From Timema cristinae (taxonomy: Eukaryota > Arthropoda > Insecta > Phasmatodea > Timematidae), in contig JBCFYV010009882.1 of NCBI GenBank assembly GCA_039000515.1, positions 61,583,317-61,647,316 of the forward strand: a DNA stretch of 64,000 nt, read 5' to 3'. The notes beneath the pieces are model-generated. The model was not told the DNA's origin and ran no database searches. It worked only from the letters and a program-made list of their open reading frames with translations. Position numbers and translations under genes: made by a program. Positions 47,301 through 53,229 of this stretch are shown here, piece after piece; position 1 is the first letter of the stretch; the number at the start of each line of letters is the position of its first letter.

Positions 47301-49355
47301 AATGTACTGAAATAATGTTTTATTCTTAATAAACTATGGCGTATTTAAAACTTACAAATCACATTAAACATTGTACTAATATGTAATGTAATGTTAAATT
47401 TTCAATGGAAACTAACTTAACATATTTGAATGTGCCTCTCAGGAATTAACTAATATAAATAGGCTAGTAAAACAAAAATAAATTTTTATCCATTATAAAA
47501 GCACCAAATAATAAATTAACTACCAAAATCTAAAAATGTATTGATTAATTAATTTAGACACACAATTATTGTATTATTTTAATTATAACTTCTTTAAAAA
47601 AGTTATTCAAATAGGTGTAACAACTATATTTTTTAATTTGTTGATTTCTATGGCATTCAATAGGTGCATTATGTTGGATTCTCTTAAACAAAATATTAAT
47701 TATTATCTAGATCGTAATATTTCCATTTTAAATCAAGCACAGTATATTTATTGTATCTACCTGTGAAAGTGTGTTGACTCGCATAGCAAATTGATGTGAC
47801 ATTTTAAATTTGTTGTCCTGCATTGATATTTGATGAGGAAAATTGCATTACTTTAATATTAATTGAATATGTGGCTGCCGATACTAATGCTGCTGCTGAT
47901 GAGGATGATGAGGATGGTAAAACATAAATATAAAACATATTCAAGACTATTTTTATTTATATATTTCTTTGCCAAATATTTTGTATTATTGTGCCAAACT
48001 CAACTTGAATAAGTATTTAAATTAAAATAACAACTAAACAATATTTTAAAATTAATTTTAAGGTGAATCGTAAATTTAACAAATAACTCAAACTAATACA
48101 CAATAAATGTTTGATGAACAAAAGGAGACGTTTGACTAATGCTTAAACCCAACCAAGTAGTGTATTGTTTTTGTACAATTTTGTTTCGTCTTTCTTCACC
48201 TCCTGCATTTGCTTTGTGTCCCTATTTGCTTGCAATATCTACCAACTCTAGATAGTTTTTCCTTGAGCTTCAATGTTGTTAATGTCTGTTGGTTTTCAAA
48301 AATTATACGTGATTTTTTCTAAAAAATATATATAATTTAAAATATTTTATGAAAATATAAAAATATATTTATTTGAATTCTTGACATTTTTGCCAACTAT
48401 AAGATAAATGTAATTTATGTTGGCTTTATATACAATACTTTCTTTAAAAAATCATATTTTATTTAAAATACCTACTCACAAACTTTAAAATAAATACGGT
48501 CTGGATTAAAAATTAATCTAGATTTCAAAAACGGAACATATTTTTCCATCTAAACACATTCCAACTATTTTTTTTATGTTATTCCTTAGGGATCAAACTA
48601 ACATTTAAATTGTTTGTATGAGATTAAACGAAATTAAAATAATATTATACTTTAAATATAATTTCATTAATATATTGTCAAAATAGAGTCAACAAACATC
48701 CTCCATATTTGGCGTTAATGACACCAGACAATACAACATGGTTGTATTGTGCTACACCTAGATTAATGCTATACAAATCCTTTCTATTGTTAGTTAATTG
48801 CTTTAAATTATTCATATATATCCTAAAATGTTGACAGTAAGCATGAATTTACTTTAAACAAAATTATGGAAACATTAACGCTACTTCAAAGTTTTTCTCT
48901 CACAGTCATGGTAGATATTCAATTGACTAACTTTGCTAAGCAGTGCTATTTCCAACTGGTCTCTGACAATGAAGGTAAACATTTGTTTATCAATTCATAT
49001 CTATTAATTGATATTATTCACTTTTTTATAGGCCTATTAATAATTTAAACCATAGCCAAAGCCTAATCAGGGTCATGGTTGAGTTCTTTGGAAAGAATAG
49101 GGAAGGCCGGATTTTGTACTTGTGTGACTGATGTTTGTAGGCTCTCCCGTGTGGAAACCAAGAGACATGGTAGGCCTAGGCGAATCTACCACGCTCCCTC
49201 GCAAGGGTAAATCCTCTTCCGCCTCCTCTTGCTCGGATAGTACCACTAGGGAGCGCTGCTTAGTTTATGAGTATTCTAGCAGAAAACATGAAGGCTCCAC
49301 GAGTACGCATGAACCTACTTCATCCTCCTCGTCTACCAGCACGCAGCAACCGTGA
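3929..49355 (+). CDS. sif: still life / Tiam-type Rac GEF, 3' part of gene (spliced, partial)
   Basis: Spliced coding region, open at its 5' side. Exons are 3929-4123, 5034-5142, 15070-15249, 30741-30859, 38246-38422, 42309-42496, 42824-43218, 46241-46492 and 49141-49355. All have AG/GT borders and matching phases (0,1,1,0,0,2,1,1), giving 609 residues plus TGA. The order is: rest of the DH domain (exons 1-4, with the CR3 motif [16 protein letters not shown]), PH domain (exons 5-7, ending in a long helix before NMSIP), then a low-complexity Ser/Gly/Pro tail with [20 protein letters not shown] and [15 protein letters not shown]. These blocks match Drosophila Sif as I remember it; mammalian Tiam1/2 match mainly over DH-PH. 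In the family the DH-PH unit loads GTP on Rac, driving actin remodelling, in flies at synapses. Missing upstream exons should encode the N-terminal PH, RBD and PDZ parts and the start of DH. No disabling change was seen. Confidence 0.93.
4124..5033 (+). other. sif intron a-b, no further feature seen
   Basis: 910 bp of AT-rich intron between two DH exons. No repeat copy, RNA gene or open frame was recognised. Confidence 0.8.
5034..5142 (+). CDS. sif: sif exon b: middle of DH domain
   Basis: 36 codons plus one base. Residues [20 protein letters not shown] continue with [16 protein letters not shown]. The pattern FSxGxxFLYYxxxFKLYSxFCASHxKAQ is diagnostic for the Tiam/Sif DH domain. It has acceptor ttcattgcag and a consensus donor gtaagt. 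It lies 910 bp from exon a and is followed by a 9.9-kb intron holding a copia element. Confidence 0.93.
5496..5530 (+). repeat. diverged SINE-tail fragment
   Basis: gcatataacccgaactg...agtaagatgtggtg matches the 3' tail of SINE family A with several changes. No head or body is present and the TSD could not be seen. Confidence 0.45.
6133..6393 (+). mobile_element. tRNA-derived SINE (family B), different head, same 3' tail
   Basis: The head has an A box (tggcatagttgg) and a B box (gagtttcgaatctcgg) unlike family A. The 3' end carries the same tail motif (gggtagtaagacgcggtgct) followed by ttaaaaaaaa instead of TAA repeats. A direct repeat TACTCAGAA at 6124-6132 and 6394-6402 is the likely TSD. 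It lies about 180 bp left of the copia element. Confidence 0.78.
6574..6831 (-). repeat. copia 3' LTR
   Basis: 258 bp, starts TGTTAG and ends CCAACA on the + strand. It matches 11126-11373 with scattered substitutions and about a 10-bp length difference near its end, so the pair is clearly older than the gypsy LTR pair. The RNase H frame runs a few codons into it. Confidence 0.92.
6813..7742 (-). pseudogene. copia RT C-terminal part and RNase H
   Basis: 310-codon open stretch. The RT end reads [18 protein letters not shown] and [11 protein letters not shown]. RNase H is marked by [40 protein letters not shown] and [11 protein letters not shown], with catalytic Asp/Glu residues visible. This is the longest intact part of the element and it ends inside the 3' LTR. 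It lacks its own start and is the 3' end of the broken polyprotein. Confidence 0.92.
7742..8480 (-). pseudogene. copia reverse transcriptase, N-terminal and central part
   Basis: 7999-8463 is open: [60 protein letters not shown] and QYDVETAY, which keeps the first catalytic Asp. From 7999 down to 7742 the frame is broken. The box that should be YVDD (7803-7814) reads stop-V-D-D, with TAA where the Tyr codon is expected. Confidence 0.88.
8738..9660 (-). pseudogene. copia integrase, in at least three frame-broken pieces
   Basis: The pieces are 9250-9576 ([12 protein letters not shown], first catalytic Asp; then [11 protein letters not shown]), 8953-9216 ([20 protein letters not shown] and [20 protein letters not shown]), and 8738-8989 ([17 protein letters not shown]). 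The block around the second catalytic Asp is scrambled. The frame changes within the NGVAE motif around 9215, so the catalytic Glu is split between frames. Confidence 0.88.
9673..11002 (-). pseudogene. copia Gag and protease
   Basis: The probable Gag start codon is at 11000-11002. The first part has stops and frame changes (for example a TGA inside the block before [19 protein letters not shown]). The main open part starts at 10683. It contains UBN2-type Gag, a CCHC zinc knuckle ([14 protein letters not shown]), a protease active site ([11 protein letters not shown]), and the pre-integrase motif [10 protein letters not shown] near its end. The DSG protease triad is intact. The region then hits a stop that cuts it from integrase. 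Confidence 0.9.
11126..11373 (-). repeat. copia 5' LTR
   Basis: 248-bp partner of the LTR at 6574. It has the same TGTTAG...CCAACA ends and is followed directly by the second tttat of the target duplication. Confidence 0.92.
11374..12070. other. intron sequence, possible small transposon end at 11850
   Basis: AT-rich, no gene. At about 11850-11885 cagtggcggaataac followed by a G-rich stretch (ccagggggtgtg) looks like a transposon terminus of the 'cagtggcgg' type, but no partner end was found. Confidence 0.3.
12071..12581. repeat. 30-bp minisatellite, about 17 copies, with 90-bp higher-order period
   Basis: The unit is gtgaagc(m)tttagacccc + tttgg(n)(n)gtctt. The block 12251-12340 and the one starting at 12341 repeat each other as a three-unit set. 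The unit length is a multiple of three and has no stops in several frames, so it gives open frames of 153 codons (+) and 142 and 180 codons (-). These are a by-product of the period, not evidence of a gene. Confidence 0.93.
13090..13163 (-). repeat. tRNA-like sequence, left arm
   Basis: The D-stem pairs (GCTC/GAGC) and the anticodon stem TTGGC/GCCAA is perfect around a seven-base loop GTACTAA, formally anticodon ACT. The T-arm is imperfect (cgggtacgattcccg) and the acceptor ends do not pair well. It is more likely a tRNA-derived repeat than a working tRNA gene. Confidence 0.55.
13167..13253. repeat. 26-27-bp inverted repeat with 34-nt spacer
   Basis: tcccatgctcagggacttag with its continuation to 13193 is the reverse complement, with one mismatch, of the segment 13228-13253 (cgcctaagtccctgagcacg). 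It can form a stable GC-rich hairpin next to the left tRNA-like arm. The same gggcacgggacgattcc junction reappears at the right arm. Confidence 0.75.
14334..14406 (+). repeat. tRNA-like sequence, right arm
   Basis: Same tRNA-like sequence as the left arm but on the + strand. Here the acceptor strands TCCTGGA and TCCAGG can pair and the T-arm has a standard loop (ggttcgattcc). However, the anticodon stem has a mismatch (TTGAC/GCCAA) and the T-stem to acceptor spacing is off by one. Probably a tRNA-derived repeat. Confidence 0.55.
14426..15069 (+). other. sif intron, nothing recognised
   Basis: AT-rich sequence up to exon c. It ends in a T-rich tract (15051-15065) serving as the acceptor's pyrimidine tract. 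Confidence 0.75.
15070..15249 (+). CDS. sif: sif exon c: DH domain core (CR3)
   Basis: 180 nt, phase 1 in and out. After the split Asn codon it reads [20 protein letters not shown], then [20 protein letters not shown], then [19 protein letters not shown]. The [13 protein letters not shown] helix is the most conserved part of RhoGEF DH domains and contacts the GTPase switch regions in known family structures. The donor is G|gtaaga and the acceptor follows a T-rich tract ending in aaag. Confidence 0.95.
15250..16667 (+). other. sif intron left of the gypsy element, nothing recognised
   Basis: 1.4 kb of AT-rich intron. No repeat copy within this window and no plausible coding stretch was seen. 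Confidence 0.7.
16668..17378 (-). repeat. gypsy 3' LTR
   Basis: 711 bp, TGTAAC...CATTACA on the + strand, equal in length to its partner. It carries the same internal PBS-like repeats at 16691-16713, 16745-16772 and 16813-16842. An open frame of 75 codons (16916-17143) appears in both LTRs and is not considered a gene. Confidence 0.96.
17379..19559 (-). other. gypsy 3' segment between integrase and 3' LTR, no ORF recognised
   Basis: 2.18 kb, very AT-rich, without a long minus-strand frame. This is the position where an env-like gene sits in some gypsy groups, but no signal peptide, cleavage site or transmembrane pattern was seen on the minus strand. A 135-codon open frame on the + strand (17858-18265) is judged accidental. 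Confidence 0.7.
19560..20930 (-). pseudogene. gypsy integrase, split by a SINE
   Basis: The open part is 19925-20860. It has the HHCC zinc-binding region (HEQYGHVG then CDICQK), and the core FVDLYGPLP (first Asp), [13 protein letters not shown] (second Asp) and [19 protein letters not shown] (Glu). The C-terminal region is cut by a SINE at 19704-19988; the missing end resumes at about 19670-19560 ([20 protein letters not shown], then [13 protein letters not shown], stop), a GPY/F-like chromatin-contact module. Confidence 0.93.
19704..19988 (+). mobile_element. tRNA-derived SINE (family A) nested in gypsy integrase
   Basis: Full-length copy: tRNA-like head (A box tggtctagggg, B box ggggttcaaacctcgg), body, 3' motif gggtagtaagacgtggtgct and a short (AAT)n tail. 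The TSD ATTTCCTTGTT is at 19693-19703 and 19989-19999. Shorter tail than the copy at 3546. It is in opposite orientation to the host element. Confidence 0.93.
20964..21575 (-). pseudogene. gypsy RNase H
   Basis: 203 codons. It contains [67 protein letters not shown] and [19 protein letters not shown], the E of TTIEKE and the D of SDTLSR are in place, while the usual TDH box reads TNH. It is separated from RT by a frame break around 21575-21740 and from integrase by another near 20860-20964. Confidence 0.93.
21740..23194 (-). pseudogene. gypsy protease and reverse transcriptase
   Basis: 484 codons. The protease site reads [13 protein letters not shown]: the usual D-T-G is D-R-G, with AGA at 22994-22996 one base from Thr ACA, so the protease is probably dead. 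RT follows with [31 protein letters not shown] (first catalytic Asp), [15 protein letters not shown] and [10 protein letters not shown] (YVDD intact), then [12 protein letters not shown]. It stops at 21740. The RT connection domain ([12 protein letters not shown] at about 21660) continues in other frames. Confidence 0.95.
23221..24156 (-). pseudogene. gypsy Gag, capsid-like part and basic tail
   Basis: 311 codons. The core matches the Retrotrans_gag pattern: [20 protein letters not shown], then [19 protein letters not shown], then [20 protein letters not shown] and [12 protein letters not shown]. The tail is rich in Arg, Asn, Pro and Gln ([20 protein letters not shown]) with no CCHC zinc knuckle, so RNA binding may rely on this basic tail. 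It is in the same frame as the first N-terminal piece, implying two compensating indels, and is followed by pol in another frame. Confidence 0.9.
24182..25182 (-). pseudogene. gypsy Gag N-terminal region, coiled-coil type
   Basis: Two open pieces, 24502-25182 (226 codons, start ATG at 25182) and 24182-24496 (104 codons), in different frames, joined by an indel at about 24500. The first is acidic at its N-terminus ([15 protein letters not shown]). Both parts are rich in Glu, Lys, Ile, Leu and Asn with heptad-like spacing ([40 protein letters not shown]), suggesting coiled coils used for Gag assembly. No known domain name can be given from sequence alone. Confidence 0.75.
25183..25716 (-). other. 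gypsy 5' leader and primer-binding site
   Basis: 534 bp between the 5' LTR and the first Gag ATG at 25180-25182. It begins with the PBS (25697-25716 region). The rest is comparatively GC-rich and likely holds the packaging leader. Overlapping open frames on both strands (25381-25680, 25398-25673) have no recognised domain. Confidence 0.7.
25717..26427 (-). repeat. gypsy 5' LTR
   Basis: 711-bp partner of the LTR at 16668. Transcription should run leftward. The part nearest the element interior (25717-25890) holds three tandem relics of the LTR-end/PBS junction, spaced about 40-62 bp. Confidence 0.96.
26880..28260 (+). repeat. unnamed repeat family C, copy I
   Basis: Begins with ataagattaacattgatcct modules (26900, 26940), a (TA)n tract at 27046-27075, a third module at 27168, and then loosely repeated text with 'gacaggtctcaacaag' and 'cttacaaccaatgag...gtct' motifs. 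The same ordered parts occur inverted at 35590-37800. No transposase was seen. It starts about 450 bp right of the gypsy TSD. Confidence 0.65.
28261..30169 (+). other. sif intron, nothing recognised
   Basis: 1.9 kb of AT-rich intron without a recognisable repeat, RNA gene or coding relic. Confidence 0.6.
30170..30330 (+). pseudogene. LINE reverse-transcriptase C-terminal scrap
   Basis: [20 protein letters not shown] followed by [11 protein letters not shown] corresponds to the usual LINE motif YGCETWxLTxxDExxLxxFERKVLRxIFGP that follows the RT domain. It is only about 50 codons long, in sense orientation 410 bp before sif exon d. A chance match is possible but the run of matching positions argues against it. 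Confidence 0.55.
30741..30859 (+). CDS. sif: sif exon d: end of DH domain
   Basis: 119 nt completing a split Glu codon and ending in phase 0. It reads [20 protein letters not shown] then [19 protein letters not shown], the last long DH helix leading to the PH domain, near-identical to the fly protein as I recall it. The acceptor aatttttcag is strong and the donor is CAA|gtaata. A 15.5-kb intron holding the Ty3/gypsy element precedes it. Confidence 0.93.
31225..31520 (+). repeat. repeat family C, copy II (truncated)
   Basis: Contains ataagattaacatcgatcat, a second module with gttaacattgatcctcctca, a T/A-rich spacer, and 'ggctccctttccttcataag' before the third module at 31480. It stops soon after, so the long right part of copies I and III is absent. 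Confidence 0.65.
31521..33036 (+). other. sif intron with a CA/TA microsatellite
   Basis: The only clear structure is (CA)n at 32314-32356 running into (TA)n to about 32368. The rest is AT-rich and unassigned. Confidence 0.65.
33037..33310 (-). repeat. two tandem, GC-richer repeat units of about 125 bp
   Basis: On the + strand 'aaggggtatcccccatccga' with 'agatgatctccatag' (33090-33130) is echoed by 'aagggtattttccaaccga' with 'agatgggccccatag' (33210-33245). Both units end in a G-rich run. A 95-codon minus-strand frame covers both but shows no known domain, and its repeated text ([11 protein letters not shown] / [10 protein letters not shown]) follows the DNA repeat. Confidence 0.6.
33311..35589 (+). 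other. sif intron, possible transposon relic near 34060
   Basis: Mostly unassigned AT-rich sequence. At 34057-34190 'gaatatagtgaggcccc', 'aatataatatgacccta' and 'gaatataatatgacctg' form a spaced repeat like the ends of common non-autonomous DNA transposons, without a clear partner end. Confidence 0.4.
35590..37800 (-). repeat. repeat family C, copy III (inverted)
   Basis: Reading the minus strand from 37800: cccataagattaataatgat, a second module, 'cttccataagaataacattg' (37470-37500), then loosely repeated motifs (acaggtctaagtggg; gacctgtc...cat) down to the segment at 35605-35650 (cacactgagagtaaagggtg, attaggaac) that also follows the third module of copy I. It is the longest copy and carries the same parts in the same order. 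Confidence 0.6.
37801..38245 (+). other. sif intron before exon e, nothing recognised
   Basis: AT-rich, no repeat or open frame of interest. Confidence 0.7.
38246..38422 (+). CDS. sif: sif exon e: start of the DH-linked PH domain
   Basis: 59 codons, phase 0 at both ends. It reads [20 protein letters not shown], then [20 protein letters not shown], then [19 protein letters not shown]. These are the first beta strands of the C-terminal PH domain. The pattern VFKxAVVxLxKxxxxQKKKL matches Tiam/Sif. The acceptor is gcttacag and the donor is ATG|gtaaaa. Confidence 0.94.
39060..40230 (-). pseudogene. LINE (non-LTR retrotransposon) reverse-transcriptase relic
   Basis: Minus-strand pieces in order: [20 protein letters not shown] (about 40190), [11 protein letters not shown] where the catalytic Asp of the usual FxDFxKAFD box is Tyr, [13 protein letters not shown] in the place of the YADD box (about 39850), RFNVRKS, then the open part 39437-39679 ([50 protein letters not shown]). 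The C-terminal remnant [15 protein letters not shown] follows, and the element ends near a (ATG)n run at about 39050-39060. Stops and frameshifts are frequent, so it is dead. It lies antisense in the sif exon e-f intron. Confidence 0.8.
40442..40943 (+). repeat. short interspersed repeat D, copy 1, with (CAGT)n
   Basis: Starts actagatagctgttgcccgc, has ggctttgctcgcgtggaagt, and ends in a (TCAG)n run (40884-40918) followed by acatgttattttataagtat. Nearly the same sequence occurs at 61542-62008. The start motif resembles a widespread insect repeat with a 'gcccgcggctt...cgcgtggaa' core whose class I cannot name with confidence. The 82-codon frame at 40662 is part of the repeat. Confidence 0.8.
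40944..42308 (+). other. sif intron, nothing recognised
   Basis: AT-rich up to the acceptor of exon f. No repeat copies found. Confidence 0.7.
42309..42496 (+). CDS. sif: sif exon f: PH domain, central strands
   Basis: 188 nt, phase 0 to phase 2. It reads [20 protein letters not shown], then [20 protein letters not shown], then [20 protein letters not shown] before the split Ser codon at the end. [14 protein letters not shown] is the expected PH beta-strand region of Sif. GC content and codon order differ clearly from the AT-rich introns around it. The donor AATAG|gtagat is weaker than the others. Confidence 0.94.
42497..42823 (+). other. short sif intron f-g
   Basis: 327 bp, the shortest intron of the gene here, free of recognisable repeats. 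Confidence 0.8.
42824..43218 (+). CDS. sif: sif exon g: PH C-terminal helix and start of Ser/Gly-rich tail
   Basis: 395 nt, phase 2 to phase 1, after a 327-bp intron. It reads [20 protein letters not shown] then RNMSIP (PH helix), followed by a Gly/Ser-rich linker. It then has [31 protein letters not shown] and [12 protein letters not shown], short conserved islands in the fly Sif tail. The islands look like interaction or phosphorylation segments, but that role is inference. The donor is G|gtaagt. Confidence 0.92.
43219..46240 (+). other. sif intron g-h, nothing recognised
   Basis: 3.0 kb, AT-rich, without recognised repeat families or coding relics; a clear contrast to the transposon-filled introns further left. 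Confidence 0.7.
46241..46492 (+). CDS. sif: sif exon h: C-terminal tail
   Basis: 252 nt, phase 1 to phase 1. An acidic, charged stretch ([18 protein letters not shown]) is followed by [20 protein letters not shown] and [20 protein letters not shown]. The second block is a recognisable conserved island of insect Sif tails; the first is not. The donor is G|gtaagg. It can join in frame either to the 69-nt exon at 48906 or directly to the last exon. Confidence 0.88.
46493..48905 (+). other. sif intron left of the possible cassette exon
   Basis: 2.4 kb, AT-rich. It has a short CA/TA run at 47031-47051 and a small GATGAGGAT repeat near 47890-47915. No other structure was recognised. Confidence 0.65.
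48906..48974 (+). CDS. sif: possible 69-nt in-frame cassette exon of sif
   Basis: 69 nt without a stop in the phase set by exon h (phase 1 in, phase 1 out), coding for about 23 residues ([20 protein letters not shown], then DNEG). It has a strong acceptor (tttttctctcacag) and a fair donor (gaag|gtaaac). Exon h and the last exon also fit each other directly, so this segment may be skipped or included. I do not recognise the peptide from other Sif proteins, so it could be a lineage-specific cassette exon or a chance pseudo-exon. Confidence 0.45.
49141..49355 (+). CDS. sif: sif last coding exon and stop codon
   Basis: 215 nt, phase 1 in, ending in TGA at 49353-49355. It reads [20 protein letters not shown] (the start is conserved in Sif), [20 protein letters not shown], then a Ser/Thr-rich end finishing TSTQQP. 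The acceptor tgtttgtag has a poor pyrimidine tract, compatible with regulated choice between this exon and the 48906 exon. Putative poly(A) signals follow. Confidence 0.87.
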
Positions 49356-52300
49356 AGAAAAACGCATTTGCACAGGGATACTCAAGTCACTACCACCATC
49401 TTGCTTAGGGGTAAGAATATGGCCTGACACATGAATACCACACAAGAATACAAGCATAGCACGGAAAGAAATGAGTGCCAAATAAGAAGATATTACTGGA
49501 ATATAATTATAATTATTCATTCACAAATGTTTTCCAGTTTCACTCGAGTAATTTCATACAAAATATAACAATCTTAAAACAATATTTATGAAATAAATTT
49601 AAATGTTATATCTCAATTTTTTTTAGAACTTTCATAAAATAATCTGAAAGGTATGAAATAGATCCTCCCCATATTCAAGTCTCTAGACCCTATTGTTATT
49701 AATTGGAATGAAATAAAAAATGCATCTTTGAAATGTGTATGTGAAATATATAGATGAGTTTATGCTCAGCCCTCTCTAAGAAAACTTTCTGTCATTTAGG
49801 TCATTCAAATTAATCATATAAAGTTGAAATTATTGAAACTAGGTACTGAACCAATTTATTAATGTCACTTTATGGGAATTGGTAAGAAATATGTGTGGTT
49901 TGTTGTTTGTGAAAATAATGATGGTTATGTGGTTTTAATCAGGATATCAGATTAATCAGACAATAACTAGAAAAATTAAAATTAACTTTTATGAGCTATG
50001 ATTTTTTTTAAATTACTTATAATAATATAATTTATATACAGTTATCCATTTTCTTTCATTATGAGTACCCGTATGATGTTTTAATATATGATCCACAGCA
50101 GTATTATGTTTTGGTGTGTTTTAACATAAAATGAACTACCTTTATAAGTTATTTAAGGAACATATGATTTTAATCAGTGTAATATTGTGCACATCCAGTA
50201 CTATATTATTGATAATTGTTGTGCACAATTTTAAAAAATGTACTTCATTTTTGTTTGTTTAAATTATAATCAACTAAGTTTAAGCTCCTGTAATTGACAA
50301 CAAATATATTTCCAGGCAAATATATTTGTTAATTGATTATTAAATAATGTTAAGACCCTTAATAATATGAACTAATACTAGTATTTATTAATTTAGTTTT
50401 ATAAGCTATTATCATACCAAAATACATTATTTAGTAACCCTAGTTAGTTACCTATTTTGAGCTCAAATGATGTTCTTTAGAACTCATGTAAGGATGTATT
50501 ACTTAATTTATATTTAACAATAAAATTAGGTAACCTTAACTGAAATATGTATGAGAGTGAGCAGAAATCTAATTAATTAACAAGCGCAGTTATTTGAATA
50601 TCATTAATTGATACACCTAACACAAAGGTAACCTTAAAATATATGAGATCAAATATAATTTTTTTCATATTATTTTATTTTATTTTACACTTTCTGTTAC
50701 TTATTACTAATATTGAGTGCTTATTCTAATTAATATGTCTACACTGACTTGACAAGAAATTGGGGAATCACAGAATGTAAATAACAGTGGACATGGTTCA
50801 GAAATCAGCCCCAGACTCCAAGGTAATATTTGGTTTCACTCTCAACATGACCCAACATCCAGCATTTCCCAATCTCAGGCCTTCAAACATAGATTGTGTC
50901 GGAATTATAACGATATTTTTGATGACCCATCAAAAATATCAAATAACATTCTACTTCACATGATCAACATTTCCATAATGATATATGCAATGTGTTTACA
51001 CAACCTGCCAATACTAAATTAGTTATGTGATTTGGCCTAAATAGTTTTTGTTCTACTTTTAAAAATTTTAATATTGGAAAACTTTCCAAAAAATTGAAAT
51101 AATTGCATACAAGAAGTAAAATTAGCTATGCATTATAGAAACTATCATTCTTGACTAGTGAGAAATCTTATTTGAATGTTGGCAGCTTATAACATTTAAT
51201 TGACTGGCTTTGTTTCTTAAGTAAATTATTTTGATATGACATACTATGCTAAATATTAAACATTTTACTTAATACAAAATTCACACCACATGAGGTTTAA
51301 TTTATTCTATTCCTTTATGTTGATAGGTATATATTTAAGAAAGTTTAAGCTATAACCTACTATAGCCTTTCTTTATATTTCTTATATCCTGTGCTAATGC
51401 AGTTTTAAGTACTGTTTAAGAAGTAATATACATTATATGAAATGTGCCTACCAATCATATATTTGAAACCATTTATAAGAATATACTCAAGGGTCTCATA
51501 TTAAAAAGAAATTAACATATTAAAATATAATTATACAGAATATAATCATTATTATAATATATTTCCAGAATATATCATATACTTTAGAGTGTCAAGTACC
51601 ATAATCAGTAAAAAAAGGATTTAAAAATACATAATAGGCTATTTGATATTGAAATACAGCTGCTTAAAAATGTAACCCTTTTATATTTGGATTAACCATT
51701 AACTATACAAATATGTTGATTTAAATATTAATATTTACAAGCTAGTAGGTCCTTACAGTACAGTGTAGTACAAGTGTGCAACATTTTCTAGCCTGCCTTA
51801 ACACATGCTTAGAATTGCCATGTTGTGCCTTCCTTGTGTGTTACCATTGTTGTTTAAAGTAGCTGTATCTCATTCAATCATATGTCATTTATGATAGAGT
51901 TTATAAGGTTAGTTTAACTTTTAAGATTTAACCAAGTCTATTGTATTGTCAGCGCCATCTGGAAATGTCGAGCAGTCATAAATTAGGATGAAAAGTATAA
52001 ATAATTATTGTAAGAGTATCCTATATATCGGGTTCATTCACTGTTCTATATTGTAATACTTTCTTAACAAGAATATATTATTAGCGATGAAGATTTCAGA
52101 TTATCTAGACGTTTTTGTAAACAAGGTAAAATGTCTATATTTGGCATGAACAATCCAGTGGTATGGCCCAATTAGGCCCATTAGTTAAGGATTATTTTTG
52201 TTGTGAGGAATAGCATCATGAATATTATTGTGAAACTTGACAAATTTTTGATCCTGTACAGTAAATAAACATATTACATTTTAGATCATTTAATTTTTCC

Positions 52301-53229
52301 CAATGAAGTTGATGAACTTATTTAAACATTGATCAAAATTTTAAATCTAAGATCTAGAAGTCCTTTCTTGGTATTACAAAATCCTCAATTTTAAACATTA
52401 GTTGGACTAAAAATTTATGGAATATGATGCCGATTAATGACATATTACATTTTGTTGTGAGTTTGGGATATTATTATAAAACACGATATTGTACCAGTTT
52501 GTTTGGTGTTTTAACGAACATGAGGTTAAATAATAGTTATTAGCAACACCATAGCTGATACAATAAACATTACACTTACTACTGAATCTACAACACGAAA
52601 AGTTATTACTTCAGGAGTGACAAAAGACCAGACATTTGTCAACAATATACAAATGAACCGTAGAATGAGCAAGCATTTGCTAACATGGATATCATAAACG
52701 TAGGTTTACCTAATAATGGAGTCAATATTGACACAGTCAAACATGCGCACTAACACTTAGAGGGGCAGGTGGACATATCGTATGATAAGTGGGGTAACTA
52801 TTACCACACAAGAATGTGTAGGTAATAATCGATTTTACAAGTTATATGTTCAAAAGAAACACTTGTAACAAACATTCACGGGTACAATATGTGTTCATCA
52901 AATAGATTAATCCCCTTTAAGAACTTAATTAGGCCTAACCAAGAATTAAGTCTTAGACCTGTTTATTTTGGATTTATAAACTCCCAAGCCTTAATATAAA
53001 TCACAGAATATTTAAGTTAAGTAGTTGAAACAAACTACACTTCAAGCCACAGATATAAAAGTAGTGTAAGTTGAAAGTACCGCTTTATGTTTCAAGCTGA
53101 CCATGAGGTAGCGATAACTTTTATAATTTCATAGCAATAATGCCTGTTACAGTTGAAAATCTTGGGAATCCAGTATTGCACTATGTGTAAAGAGTCATGA
53201 GAATAGAATATTTTACTTAAAAGGTATAG
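49356..53229 (+). other. 3' UTR and downstream sequence of sif, no gene recognised
   Basis: The first part should be 3' UTR; its end is not determinable. The sequence is AT-rich. From about 51950 the base composition is somewhat less AT-rich, which may mark the outer, unrecognisable part of the gypsy relic that follows. Confidence 0.6.
49592..49717 (+). promoter_or_regulatory. candidate poly(A) signals of sif
   Basis: AATAAA occurs at 49592-49597 and 49712-49717, 237 and 357 nt after the stop codon. In DNA this AT-rich the motif is common by chance, so the true 3' end could be much further right. Confidence 0.25.

Noticed and set aside
50755..50825. Exon-like stretch followed by a gtaata donor
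   Set aside because: No acceptor and phase consistent with sif, and no recognisable protein; it is downstream of the stop codon.
52086..52125. Short ATG frame with a donor after a TATA-like tract
   Set aside because: Only 13 codons, no following exon found; probably chance or part of old transposon debris.
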